Part shown: positions 23,894 through 32,800 of the stretch, one piece after another
Layout of the letters: each line of letters opens with the position of its first letter
Position numbering within the stretch: position 1 is the stretch's first letter
Source of the DNA: JAAYXE01 sp964391195
GTDB lineage: Bacteria; Chloroflexota; Anaerolineae; Anaerolineales; UBA4823
NCBI GenBank assembly: GCA_964391195.1
Contig: CAYMLG010000005.1
Coordinates: forward strand, 1-64,000
Length of the DNA stretch: 64,000 nt
Reading direction: 5' to 3'
Made by a program: the position numbers and the translations under genes
Notes under the pieces: model-generated
Told to the model about the DNA's origin: nothing
The model's input: only the letters and a program-made list of their open reading frames with translations
The model's database searches: none

Positions 23894-25468
23894 TTAGGCG
23901 ATCAGATTCTGGATCTGTTCGTGCATGTACAACGGCAGGTAGTAAAGCCCGCCAGCATTTTTGCCGGTCGAGCCCGAACCTTTCCACCCGCCGAACGGCT
24001 GGTACCCCGGCCAGGCGCCGGTGGTCGCTCCTTGCGGGCGGTTCGCATAGGTTACACCAGCCTGGATGTGCTTGAAGAACCACTTGACTTCATCTTCTGC
24101 GCCATAGAAGCCGGCGGTCAGACCGTAAGCCACATCGTTGGCATGTTTCATCGCTTCGTCGAGGCTGCCCACTTTCGCCAGGGTGGTAATGGGCAGGAAC
24201 ATCTCGTATTTCCATAGGCGATGGGACAGGGGGACATCGGCGACGAGGGACGGTGCACAGAAGTAGCCACGGGCAAATTCGCCCTCGGTGAGCACCTTGC
24301 CGCCGGTCAGGAAGCGGCCGGCCTGTGAGAGTTCTTCGGAAAAGTCTTTATAATCCTGATAGGAACTCTTATTGATCACCGGACCCATATAGACAGAGCG
24401 GTCGGTAGGATCGCCGATCGCCAACTTGTTGGTCAGTTCGACCAGGCGCTCGGTGAGCTCGTCGTAGACAGGCTCTTCAATGTACACCCGGGAGCAGGCT
24501 GAACATTTCTGCCCCTGCAGTCCAAAGGCCGAGCGAACAATGCCGATGGCAGCCCGCTCCAGGTCTGCATGGCGGGAGACGATCGCCGGGTTTTTGCCAC
24601 CCAACTCGAGGATGGTCGGCCGGACGTACTGCCCGTTGGCAAAGTCGCGGTAGATTTTCATCCCCACATCGAAAGAGCCGGTGAAGGTGACCCCATCGAC
24701 CTCGGGGCTTTCGATCAGTGCCTGTCCCAATGTGCGCCCCGGCCCGGTGACAAAGTTGGCGACTCCATCCGGAAGCCCGGCATCGCGGAAGCACTCGGCC
24801 AGCAGGCGAACCGTCCAGGGAGTGTCGGTGGCCGGTTTCATGACGATGGTATTCCCGGTAACCAGGGCTGCGCCGGACGGGCCGCCGGTCAGGGCAGACG
24901 GGAAGTTAAACGGGCTGATCACCAGCCATACCCCATATGGGCGCATCACAGATACATTCCGGGAGGAGTAGCCCACCAGCGGATCGCGTCCCATTTCGAC
25001 GATGTAGCCATCGTTCTTTTCCATCTGGTCGCAGGCATAACGGATCAGATCCGCCGTCTCGGCGACATCGCCCAGGGCTTCCATCCGGTTCTTGCCCACT
25101 TCCATCGCCATCGCCGCACCGATCTCAAAGATGCGCTGGTCGAGCAGATCTGCTACTTTCCGCAGTAAAGCGACACGTTCCTGCCAATCCATACTGCTCC
25201 AGACGGGGAAAGCCTGGCGGGCGGTAGCAATCGCCCGGTTGGCATGTTCTTCAGTCCCCTTCTGGAACACACCCAGGACTTCATCGGTGCGAGCGGGATT
25301 GCAGCTTTCAAACTTTTCCTCAGCAAACACATCTTCGCCGGCGATGATCATCCCGTACTCTTTCCCCAGGTTGGCGCGCAGGTCGCTCAGGGCTTGCTCA
25401 AAGCGGGTATGAAGTTCTTCCGGGGGTTCGAACATGGTGGCGTAGGTCAGCTTGAACGTTTCGGTCAT
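23894..25468 (-). CDS. Aldehyde dehydrogenase, 1-pyrroline-5-carboxylate dehydrogenase (RocA)-like
   Basis: A 524-residue NAD(P)-dependent aldehyde dehydrogenase. It carries the cofactor stretch VISPFNFPSALTGGPSGAALVTGNTIVMKP, catalytic Glu in LELGGKNPAIV and catalytic Cys in GLQGQKCSACSRVYIEE. The Q-K-C-S-A-C-S-R form is the hallmark of the P5C dehydrogenase/RocA branch, which oxidises glutamate semialdehyde to glutamate in proline and arginine breakdown. The tail (KNAGGLYYLPLYMHEQ) differs from textbook RocA, so another semialdehyde is possible. The ATG at 25468 is firm: AGGAGG at 25475-25480 lies six bases upstream. It heads the minus-strand catabolic run. Confidence 0.88.
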   Translation of the reverse strand: MTETFKLTYATMFEPPEELHTRFEQALSDLRANLGKEYGMIIAGEDVFAEEKFESCNPARTDEVLGVFQKGTEEHANRAIATARQAFPVWSSMDWQERVALLRKVADLLDQRIFEIGAAMAMEVGKNRMEALGDVAETADLIRYACDQMEKNDGYIVEMGRDPLVGYSSRNVSVMRPYGVWLVISPFNFPSALTGGPSGAALVTGNTIVMKPATDTPWTVRLLAECFRDAGLPDGVANFVTGPGRTLGQALIESPEVDGVTFTGSFDVGMKIYRDFANGQYVRPTILELGGKNPAIVSRHADLERAAIGIVRSAFGLQGQKCSACSRVYIEEPVYDELTERLVELTNKLAIGDPTDRSVYMGPVINKSSYQDYKDFSEELSQAGRFLTGGKVLTEGEFARGYFCAPSLVADVPLSHRLWKYEMFLPITTLAKVGSLDEAMKHANDVAYGLTAGFYGAEDEVKWFFKHIQAGVTYANRPQGATTGAWPGYQPFGGWKGSGSTGKNAGGLYYLPLYMHEQIQNLIA

Positions 25469-25782
25469 AGATATCCTCCTGATATATGGAACTCTACTCT
25501 GACTGAAGGTGACAGATAGCCGCCCCGATGACACCAGGACGCCCAATCGCTGTCCATTATTCCGACGGATACTTGGTTGGTCTCTGCCTTATAGTATATC
25601 ATCCTGTACGCAGGTGAGGGAGGTGTCGGTTCTCCCTGTGTGCACGCCGCAAATCATGGTTTTGTGAAGGGCGGCCGGCTCCGCTGCCCATCCCGATAGA
25701 GTTGTGGGGAGTATTGGCGGGCTGAGCAGCCCGCCAATACTCCCCACATCATCTGTTCTTGAGAAAGCCATGACCCCATTCC
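25469..25782. other. Intergenic region between divergent genes, with long hairpin
   Basis: No gene is evident. TATACT (25598-25593, minus strand) might be the -10 of the aldehyde dehydrogenase promoter, but no good -35 is paired with it. A 21-bp perfect inverted repeat at 25703-25723 and 25728-25748 has loop GAGC and apex GGCGGGCT-GAGC-AGCCCGCC. It lies between two genes transcribed away from each other, where a terminator would not be expected. Confidence 0.6.
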
Positions 25783-25811
25783 TTGCCCCGACGGCGGTTT
25801 TGCGCTAAACT
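25783..25811 (+). promoter_or_regulatory. Candidate promoter of the DUF429 operon
   Basis: TTGCCC (25783-25788) and TAAACT (25806-25811) are 17 bases apart; each matches four of six consensus bases. The DUF429 start is 47 bases downstream of the -10. Confidence 0.45.
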
Positions 25812-25857
25812 GATAGCAGCAGCAAATCAACATTCGAAGGGTTCGACCGGCAGAAAC

Positions 25858-26625
25858 ATGTTCTATACACAAACCACCTTCCTGGGGATCGATCCAACGG
25901 CCGGACAAAAGCCGTTTTCGTATGCCGCCCTCGATCACGAACTACGTATCATGGCCCTGGGCCAGGGCAGTATGGAAGATGTGCTGGCTTTTGTGGCCGG
26001 ACAGCGCCAGGCGGTCGTGGCTGTATGCGCTCCGCAGCGACCTAACCAGGGATTGCTGCGGCAGGAGGAACTGCGCCAGAGCCTTTCGCCGCCACCGCGC
26101 CCCGGTCGTTGGGTTGACTTCCGCCTGGCGGAGTACATGCTGCGACAGCATAACCTGAATATCCCCCAGACCGTCAGCCAGGCGGATGCCTGCCCCAATT
26201 GGATGCAGGTTGGTTTCCGCCTGTTCAGGCGCCTGGAATCCCTGGGCTACCAGCCCTATCCTGAGGAGGCCCCGCTGCGGTACCTGGAGGTATATCCATA
26301 CGCCTGCTACGCGGTGATGTTAGGGGTCATTCCTTTCAATAAGTACAGCCTGGAAGGGCGCATCCAGCGCCAGTTAGTTCTTCACGAACACAAGCTGAAT
26401 GTGCCGGATGCGATGGAATTCTTCGAAGAGATCACCCGGCACCGTTTATTGAACGGCATCCTCCCGGGCGATAATCTGTATACGCCATCGGAACTGGACG
26501 CATTGGTCGCTGCCTACACGGCCTGGGCGGCAGCCTTACATCCGGAGCAGATCACCTGTGTGGGGGACGCCCGGGAAGGGCAAATCGTCCTGCCGGTGGA
26601 GAAACTGAAATCTCACTATTCTTGA
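25858..26625 (+). CDS. DUF429 domain protein (predicted RNase H-like fold)
   Basis: A 255-residue protein of the DUF429 family, which is predicted to adopt an RNase H-like nuclease fold; no reaction is established. Visible are the opening FLGIDPTAG with the conserved Asp, PPPRPGRWVDFRLAEYMLR, a central YLEVYPYACYAVMLG and, later, SELDALVAAYTAW with the acidic pair usual near the end of the family. The ATG at 25858 gives the expected N-terminus; the in-frame TTG at 25783 would fall inside the candidate promoter. The next gene starts 53 bases downstream on the same strand. Confidence 0.8.
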   Translation: MFYTQTTFLGIDPTAGQKPFSYAALDHELRIMALGQGSMEDVLAFVAGQRQAVVAVCAPQRPNQGLLRQEELRQSLSPPPRPGRWVDFRLAEYMLRQHNLNIPQTVSQADACPNWMQVGFRLFRRLESLGYQPYPEEAPLRYLEVYPYACYAVMLGVIPFNKYSLEGRIQRQLVLHEHKLNVPDAMEFFEEITRHRLLNGILPGDNLYTPSELDALVAAYTAWAAALHPEQITCVGDAREGQIVLPVEKLKSHYS

Positions 26626-26678
26626 GGCGCCGCTCCGAGCGATTTTTGCAATCATTCCAGCCGGTTTAGGATGACGGT

Positions 26679-28364
26679 TTGAACGTTAATCTTCCATCTC
26701 TGCAGCAAAGTTTACAAGGGAGAGATCTAAGTTTCTTGCGGATTGTAGCCGGCCTCTGGGCGGTAGACTTCACCGCTCCGGATGCGCGCGTGGGCCTTCA
26801 GCGGCTTCCCCCGCTCCTCCTGGAAAGGGAGAGGGTGAATGAGATGGTAGAACTGCTCCCGGCCGAGGCGCAGCAGGCGCTGCGGGATCTCGCCGCTAAT
26901 GCGGGCTACCTCCCCTGGCCGTTGTTCACCCGCCGTTATGGCACGGTGCGCGAAATGGGGCCGGCGAAGCGGGACCGGGTGCGCCCTTATGACAATCCGG
27001 CTTCCCCGGCCGAGGCGCTGTGGTACCGGGGTATGATCGGCCGCGCGTTCTTCGACACCCCTTCCGGCCCACAAGAGTTTGCCTTTATCCCGGCCGATGT
27101 GTTGGACCTGTTATCGATAGATGAGCGAGCGCCGGACGAGCTCCTTGGCAGGCCAGCGACGCAGGCCGAACGCTCCCACCCAATCCCTACAACGGACCGG
27201 ATACTGGATCATACCTGCACTTTTCTCGCCGCGCTGCGCCTGGGCTGGTCAGCGGAAGAACTGGCGAGGCTGGTAGAAGGGTGGCAAACCGCGAGCCCCT
27301 ACCCGCTCACGCCTGGGGTGTTACACGATCTGCTGCTGGCAGCCGGCCTGATCGACCAGAACGGGCAGCCCCAATCCGAGCCCGTGCGCCTCTTCCTGGA
27401 AGCCGGGCGTGGCGAGGCCCTGCGCCAACTGGCAACCGCCTGGCTCCACAGCGACCAGTTCAACGAACTGCGCCAGCTTCCCAGCCTGAAAATGGAAGGT
27501 GAATGGCAGAACGACCCCCTGCGTGCCCGGGAGTTGGTGTTGGATTTCCTCTCCACCGTTCCGACCGGGGTCTGGTGGAGCCTGAACGCCTTCACGGGCG
27601 CGATCCGCCAGGCTTATCCGGATTACCAGCGTCCGGCCGGGGATTATGATTCCTGGTTTATCAAGGACAAAAGCAGCGGAGAGTATTTGCGGGGTTTTTC
27701 CTGCTGGGATCAAGTGGATGGAGCGCTCATCCGCTATCTGATTGGGGGGCCTCTGCATTGGTTGGGCCTGATCGACCTGGCGACAGCCGAGCCGGGAGGG
27801 CCCCTCACAGCTTTTCGCTGGGCGGAATGGGCGGAAAGCCTGCTGCGGGATCAGGCCCCCGATGGGCTGCCCGAGGAGAGTAAAAAACTGCTGACCGGTT
27901 CCGATGCCCGATTGCGATCGCCGCGCCTGGCGCCGCGGGCTGTGCGCTACCTGGTCGCCCGTTTTACGGAATGGGAGGGGGAAAATGGGAATGAATACCT
28001 GTACCGTATCACCCCGGCTGCGCTCAGGGCAGCCCAGCGGCAGGGTCTACGCATCGGGCATTTACTGGGCCTGTTAGGCCGCCATGCGACCAACGTCCCA
28101 CCCAGCCTGAGGCGCGCCCTGGACCGCTGGGAGGAGCGAGGCAGCGAAGCCCGGCTGGAACGGGTGACGGTGCTGCGCCTGGGGAGCCCGGACCTGCTGG
28201 CCGCGCTGCGCAACTCGAAGGCGGCGCGTTTCCTCGGTGATCCGCTCGGCCCGACCACTGTCGTGGTGAAACCGGGCGCCTGGAAAAAGGTGCTGGCGAT
28301 CCTGGCCGAGATGGGTTACCTGGGTGAAGTGAAGGGCCTGGATGAGAAAGAAGAGGCGCCGTGA
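26679..28364 (+). CDS. Stand-alone XPB/Ssl2 helicase N-terminal-domain-like protein
   Basis: A 561-residue protein resembling the helicase-associated XPB/Ssl2 N-terminal-domain proteins of Chloroflexota and Actinobacteria. It has LPAEAQQALRDLAANAGYLPWPLFTRRYG early, a winged-helix-like middle, and a closing segment RVTVLRLGSPDLLAALRNSKAARFLGDPLGPTTVVV typical of that domain. No helicase motor motifs (Walker A, DEAD/DEAH) are present, so it is not itself a helicase. The start is TTG at 26679, with AGGA seven bases upstream; no ATG is available near the N-terminus. Its stop codon lies in the stem of the terminator hairpin. It is probably co-transcribed with the DUF429 gene. Confidence 0.65.
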   Translation: MNVNLPSLQQSLQGRDLSFLRIVAGLWAVDFTAPDARVGLQRLPPLLLERERVNEMVELLPAEAQQALRDLAANAGYLPWPLFTRRYGTVREMGPAKRDRVRPYDNPASPAEALWYRGMIGRAFFDTPSGPQEFAFIPADVLDLLSIDERAPDELLGRPATQAERSHPIPTTDRILDHTCTFLAALRLGWSAEELARLVEGWQTASPYPLTPGVLHDLLLAAGLIDQNGQPQSEPVRLFLEAGRGEALRQLATAWLHSDQFNELRQLPSLKMEGEWQNDPLRARELVLDFLSTVPTGVWWSLNAFTGAIRQAYPDYQRPAGDYDSWFIKDKSSGEYLRGFSCWDQVDGALIRYLIGGPLHWLGLIDLATAEPGGPLTAFRWAEWAESLLRDQAPDGLPEESKKLLTGSDARLRSPRLAPRAVRYLVARFTEWEGENGNEYLYRITPAALRAAQRQGLRIGHLLGLLGRHATNVPPSLRRALDRWEERGSEARLERVTVLRLGSPDLLAALRNSKAARFLGDPLGPTTVVVKPGAWKKVLAILAEMGYLGEVKGLDEKEEAP

Positions 28365-28380
28365 GTCCCCACGGCGCCTC
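28353..28380 (+). terminator. Terminator hairpin overlapping the end of the XPB-like gene
   Basis: GAGGCGCCGTG (28353-28363) pairs perfectly with CACGGCGCCTC (28370-28380) around AGTCCC. The left arm contains most of the last codons and the stop at 28362-28364. No T tract follows. Confidence 0.65.
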
Positions 28381-28569
28381 AGAGGAAATCACCGGAACAG
28401 CCCTTCTCCTGGCTTCCTACCAGGTATTATCTGGCTTTTGAAGCTGCTTACATACAGCCACCCTAGCCTACGCACTAGAAGCTCGCCAGCATATTGGTTG
28501 AGGTGCTCCGGCGTATTCAATTGTCATCCTTGCTAAATACACTGTAGCACGTTTAGCCATACCATTTCA
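28381..28569. other. Non-coding region upstream of galT
   Basis: Together with 28570-28713 this forms a 333-base gap without a gene. It is AT-richer than its surroundings. I see no convincing reading frame or RNA gene and no clear -35/-10 pair. Confidence 0.5.
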
Positions 28570-28599
28570 CCTGACAAATGTCAGGTTTGACAAATGACA
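28570..28599. promoter_or_regulatory. Candidate operator upstream of galT
   Basis: CCTGACAAATGTCAGG (28570-28585) is a 7-2-7 inverted repeat. The half-related copy TGACAAATGACA follows at 28588-28599, an 18-bp repeat distance. The second copy contains TTGACA (28587-28592), but no matching -10 is seen 16-18 bases downstream. It lies about 115 bases before the galT start. Confidence 0.5.
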
Positions 28600-28713
28600 T
28601 TCGTCCTTCGAGATCGAGGCTGTCCGGTTCAGAATTGGTAATAAACAATGGTTCCGATCACCGGGCCACACCCATCGGCAGCCCGATCGGGTGATGGCTG
28701 AGCAGGAGTGTCA

Positions 28714-29772
28714 ATGAATCTGAATTATCCACACCGGCGTTTCAATCCGCTGACCGGAGAATGGGTGTTAGTTTCGCCGCATCGCGCCAGGCGTCCCTGG
28801 CTGGGACAGGTGGAAAGGACGCCTTCACAAGACCTGCCTGAGTACGATCCGGGCTGTTACTTATGTCCGGGAAACGCCCGCGCGGGCGGGGCCCGCAACC
28901 CGGACTATTCCTCGACTTTTGTCTTCGACAATGATTTCGCTTCGCTCCTCCGTCCCGAGGAAGTTGCAGCCAACAGCCTGGAACAGGCGGAATTCAGTGC
29001 GTATCCCGATTTATTCAAAGCTGAACCGGAATGGGGGATCAACCGCGTGGTGTGCTTCTCCCCGCGCCATGATCTCACCTTGCCTCAGCTTACTCAAGAT
29101 CAGGTCGAGGCGGTGGTAAAAACCTGGACCGACCAGACCCGGGACCTGGGCGAGATCGATTATATCCACTACGTGCAGGTGTTCGAGAACAAAGGGGAGA
29201 TGATGGGCTGCTCGAACCCTCACCCCCACAGCCAGATATGGGCGACCGGGCATATCCCTGACGAACCGCTGAAAGAGCTTCGAAGGCAGAATGCCTACTT
29301 GGGCGAGAAGGGGGATTGTCTGCTGTGTAGTTATCTGGCGGCGGAGAGGAGCAGCGGAGAACGCCTGGTGGCGGCGAACGAACACTTTACCGCGCTGGTC
29401 CCGTTTTGGGCGGTGTGGCCTTTTGAAATCCTGGTGCTGCCCCACCGTCACACGGCCTCTCTGATCGAGTTGGCGCCGGAGGAGGTGAGCGCCCTGGCCG
29501 ACCTGATCCGGCGGATCACAGCCAGGTACGACAATCTGTTCGAAGTTTCGTTCCCCTATTCTATGGGATTCCACCAGGCCCCGGTCGATGGGCAGGCATA
29601 CCCGGCCTGGCATTTGCACGCCCACTACTACCCGCCCCTGCTCAGATCCGCTACCGTGCGAAAGTTTATGGTCGGTTTTGAGATGCTGGGTATGCCGCAG
29701 CGCGATCTGACGCCCGAAACCGCAGCGGAACGCCTGCGCGCTTTGAGCGAAGTCCATTTTACAGCGAAGTAA
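28714..29772 (+). CDS. galT: Galactose-1-phosphate uridylyltransferase
   Basis: A 352-residue HIT-superfamily enzyme that exchanges UMP between UDP-glucose and galactose-1-phosphate. The active-site motif HPHSQIW with the nucleophilic His lies near residue 170, preceded by GCSNP. Zinc-type ligands appear early (CYLCPGN), and a second His pair is at AWHLHAHYYPP. The length matches the family. The start is the ATG at 28714, with AGGAG at 28704-28708 five bases upstream; an in-frame GTG at 28708 overlaps that site. It is the only gene between two strong hairpins (28353-28380 and 29790-29828), so it is probably its own transcript. Confidence 0.96.
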   Translation: MNLNYPHRRFNPLTGEWVLVSPHRARRPWLGQVERTPSQDLPEYDPGCYLCPGNARAGGARNPDYSSTFVFDNDFASLLRPEEVAANSLEQAEFSAYPDLFKAEPEWGINRVVCFSPRHDLTLPQLTQDQVEAVVKTWTDQTRDLGEIDYIHYVQVFENKGEMMGCSNPHPHSQIWATGHIPDEPLKELRRQNAYLGEKGDCLLCSYLAAERSSGERLVAANEHFTALVPFWAVWPFEILVLPHRHTASLIELAPEEVSALADLIRRITARYDNLFEVSFPYSMGFHQAPVDGQAYPAWHLHAHYYPPLLRSATVRKFMVGFEMLGMPQRDLTPETAAERLRALSEVHFTAK

Positions 29773-29789
29773 TCGAGAAGGATTGTGGG

Positions 29790-29828
29790 CGAACGGAGAG
29801 GAGAGGGCTCCCCTCTCCTCTCCGTTCG
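29790..29828. terminator. Shared terminator hairpin between galT and the giant gene
   Basis: CGAACGGAGAGGAGAGGG (29790-29807) pairs perfectly with 29811-29828 around the three-base loop CTC. It sits between the convergent ends of galT (29772) and the giant gene (29842). Neither side has a T tract. Confidence 0.65.
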
Positions 29829-29841
29829 TATTCACATGCGT

Positions 29842-32800
29842 TTACCTGCTCATGACCAACGGCAGGTGCACCTGGTAGCCGGTCTGTCCGGCATGCAGCG
29901 TCACCACCACATTGTCCAGCCCCCAGCTCTCATCTTCCAGTTCTTGCAGGCCCATACCAGAGAAATCGATCTCCAATATATCCTGGTCGTGAGGGAAGGT
30001 GTAGGTGAGCCGGTAGACGGAGTCCATTTCGGTAACGCCATAGTAGTCATAGCCCAGGGTGGCAAACTCGGCAGCCCCGGTGCGGCTGGGATATTCTCCA
30101 CCGGGGAAGGGCCCCGGATAAGACTGGCGGAAGTCAGCCCAGTTGGCAAAGGTGGTGTGCAGGAGAGTCTCCCCACCCACCACGGTGAGGTCCCATTCGT
30201 CTGGCCCGATCGGAAGGTTGCCGTTTTGGGCGCTTACCTCACCAAAGGCTTCTTGCGGCAGCAGTTGCTGGTACTTCCAGGGCAGCTCTGTCTCGATCCC
30301 ATCCCAGGATTGGATAATGAACAGGTCGAAGGATAGGGTGACGGACGAGTGACCGGGCAGATCCACCAGGCGCAGGCGGATGGTCTCGTTCCCAAAGCGC
30401 CCGAGGAAGGTGCGCCCGCTGGGGGTCACACCGGTGACCGGATTGGTCCAGCCAGCCGGCGGCTCATCGAAATCATCCTCGATGATGGTCAGAACATCCA
30501 CCAGGGTGGTGGACAGCGAAACCCTGTTGTCATCGGGGTTAGCCTCCTGCGCACGGCTGCTGACCTCCGCGGCGCTGTTGGCGAAGCCGCCGGCATTCGG
30601 CATCTGGGCGAGCACCGTCATGGTGATCGTCTCACCGGCCGGCAGATCGCCCAGGGGGCAAGCCAGCTTTCGCCCGTTCGCCTGGCAGTTCAGGCTGGCG
30701 CTCATGAACTTCGACCCAGACGGCAGTTCCACCGATAGCAGCACATCTTCGGCGAGTGTGTCGCTCAGGTTAGTGACCTCGGCGATGTAACGCAGTGGCG
30801 CGCCGCGTAGAGCCGGGTTGTGCGCGCCGCTCCAGGCCAATGCCAGGTCTGACACTGCGATGACCTTTACGGACCGCTGATCTTGCCCGCGGCCGCCATC
30901 GTCATCCACGACCGTAAGCGTAGCGGTGAACAGACCGGAGGATGTGTAAGTATGTTCCACGTCCAGGCTTCCGGCAGCGGTAACGCCATCTCCGAAATCC
31001 CACTCCACTGTATGGGTGTCCGCCGTTCCAGGATCGGTGAAGGCGCCCTGGAAAGCCAACGGCTGGTTGACGGCGATGGTCACATCGGGGCCCGCCTCCA
31101 CCTGCGGGGCTGCGTTCGCCACTTCCAGGCGTAGGGAGTCCTGGTGGGAATAGCCGGGGATAGAGGCGGTCAGGGTAACCGTGTAGGTTCCATTATCGGC
31201 ATACCGGTGTTCAGCCGACAGGCCGCCGTTCTCGGTCGTCCCATCCCCGAAGTCCCACACATAGCTGATCTGGTCTGTGTCGCCCGCGCCGGTGAGCAGG
31301 GCCTGGAAGGCGACGGCCTCCCCTTCGGTCGCCTGGCGGTCGGGGCCGACCGATATTTCGAACGGCGCGGCCACAATCACCTCAATCGAGGCGGAGTTGT
31401 TTTCCGCAACCTCATCCTCCCCTGCCAGCAGGGTGACCTGGACGGATGTGACCAGGCGCTCTGCCGAGGGGGCGACGGTCCCGCTGATGGTGTAGGTCAC
31501 CGTGCTGTTGCTCCCCAACGAGAGCCCGGAAACCAACGTACCGGCGCCGCTGTCGACGCAGCTCGATCCCGCCGGCGCCTGGCAGGACCAGGCCGCATTC
31601 AGCAGTTCAGGCGGCAGGCTGGCGGTGAAGGTCGCCAGGTGGGCCACACTCGGACCCCGGTTGCTCACGATTGCAGTGTAGGTGATGGCCGTGTTGGGCG
31701 CCACGACGGTGCCGGGCGATACCTGGAGTTCTACGGCCAGGTCGGACCGGTATTCCAGAGGGATCGTGGCCTGGGCGACGTTATTCCCCGGCTGTGGATC
31801 TTCCATCGCCGGGAGGACCGCTTCTATGCGGGGCGAAATGCTGTCCGTGGCGGCTTCGGGGACCAACCCTTCAAACTCGATGATGGCTGAAGCCCCGGCC
31901 GGCATGTTGAGTGAAACCAGCCCGGTCCCATCCGGCGGGCAGAGGGCGCCTGCCGAGCCGTGACAGGTCCAGGAGACGCCATCCAGGATCCGGTCGAGCT
32001 CGTTGGCGGAGATGATCACCTCCGGCGCATCGCTCGGCCCCTGGTTGCTGGCCTCCACGGTGATGGTGATCGCCTGTCCCGGGACGGCGGAGGCCGGAGC
32101 CTGGAGCAGGTCGAGGCGGATGTCCGCCTGCTGCTCGAGCGGTACAACGATCTCGGCCGTGTTGTCATCCGGGTCGGGGTCGGCCACCCCAAGTGGCAGG
32201 GTGAGCGCGCCGGAGAAGACCAGGTCGTTCAGGGCGGCGCTGTCCACGGTCCCGAGTGCGGAGATGAGCAGGCTGCCGCTGCGCGGTACATGCAGGGTGA
32301 GGCCCGATGCCAGCCCGGAGGCGGTGAGGGTGTCCGCCGGTGGGCAGCTTGCCCCGTCCATCGACAGGCAAGCCAGGTGCAACGGAGAGAAATCCGGCGG
32401 AAGGCTGCCGGTCAGGATCGCGCCGGTCACCAGGGAAGGCCCGCTGTTATAAATCCTCCAGGTCAGGCTCAGCGAGTCGCCGGAGAGCGCAACCGTAGGA
32501 TTCGAGGTGAGCTGCAGGGAGAGGTCCGCCTGGGCATTGACCAGGATGTCCAGTTCGCTGGTGGGCGGGGTTAGGTCGAACTCATTGGCGGCCGCGCGCG
32601 CCCGGTTGGTGAGGGTCCCACTGTTCGCCGGGGCGGTGAACGCCAGGCTCAGACCGGAGGACCCGCCGGCGGCCAGATCGCCGCCCTGGCACAGCAGTTC
32701 GTTCCCTAGCTGGCTGCACGCCCAGCCGCTGCCCACGAAGCCTGTGAGCGTCGCTCCGGCGGGCAGGGTATCGGTCAGCACGATCCCCGAGGCCGGGCTG

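Noticed and set aside
26679..28364. Calling the XPB-like protein a helicase
   Set aside because: No Walker A, DEAD/DEAH or other motor motif is present.
28587..28592. TTGACA as the galT -35 box
   Set aside because: No acceptable -10 lies 16-18 bases downstream; the hexamer is explained as part of the TGACAAATG repeat.
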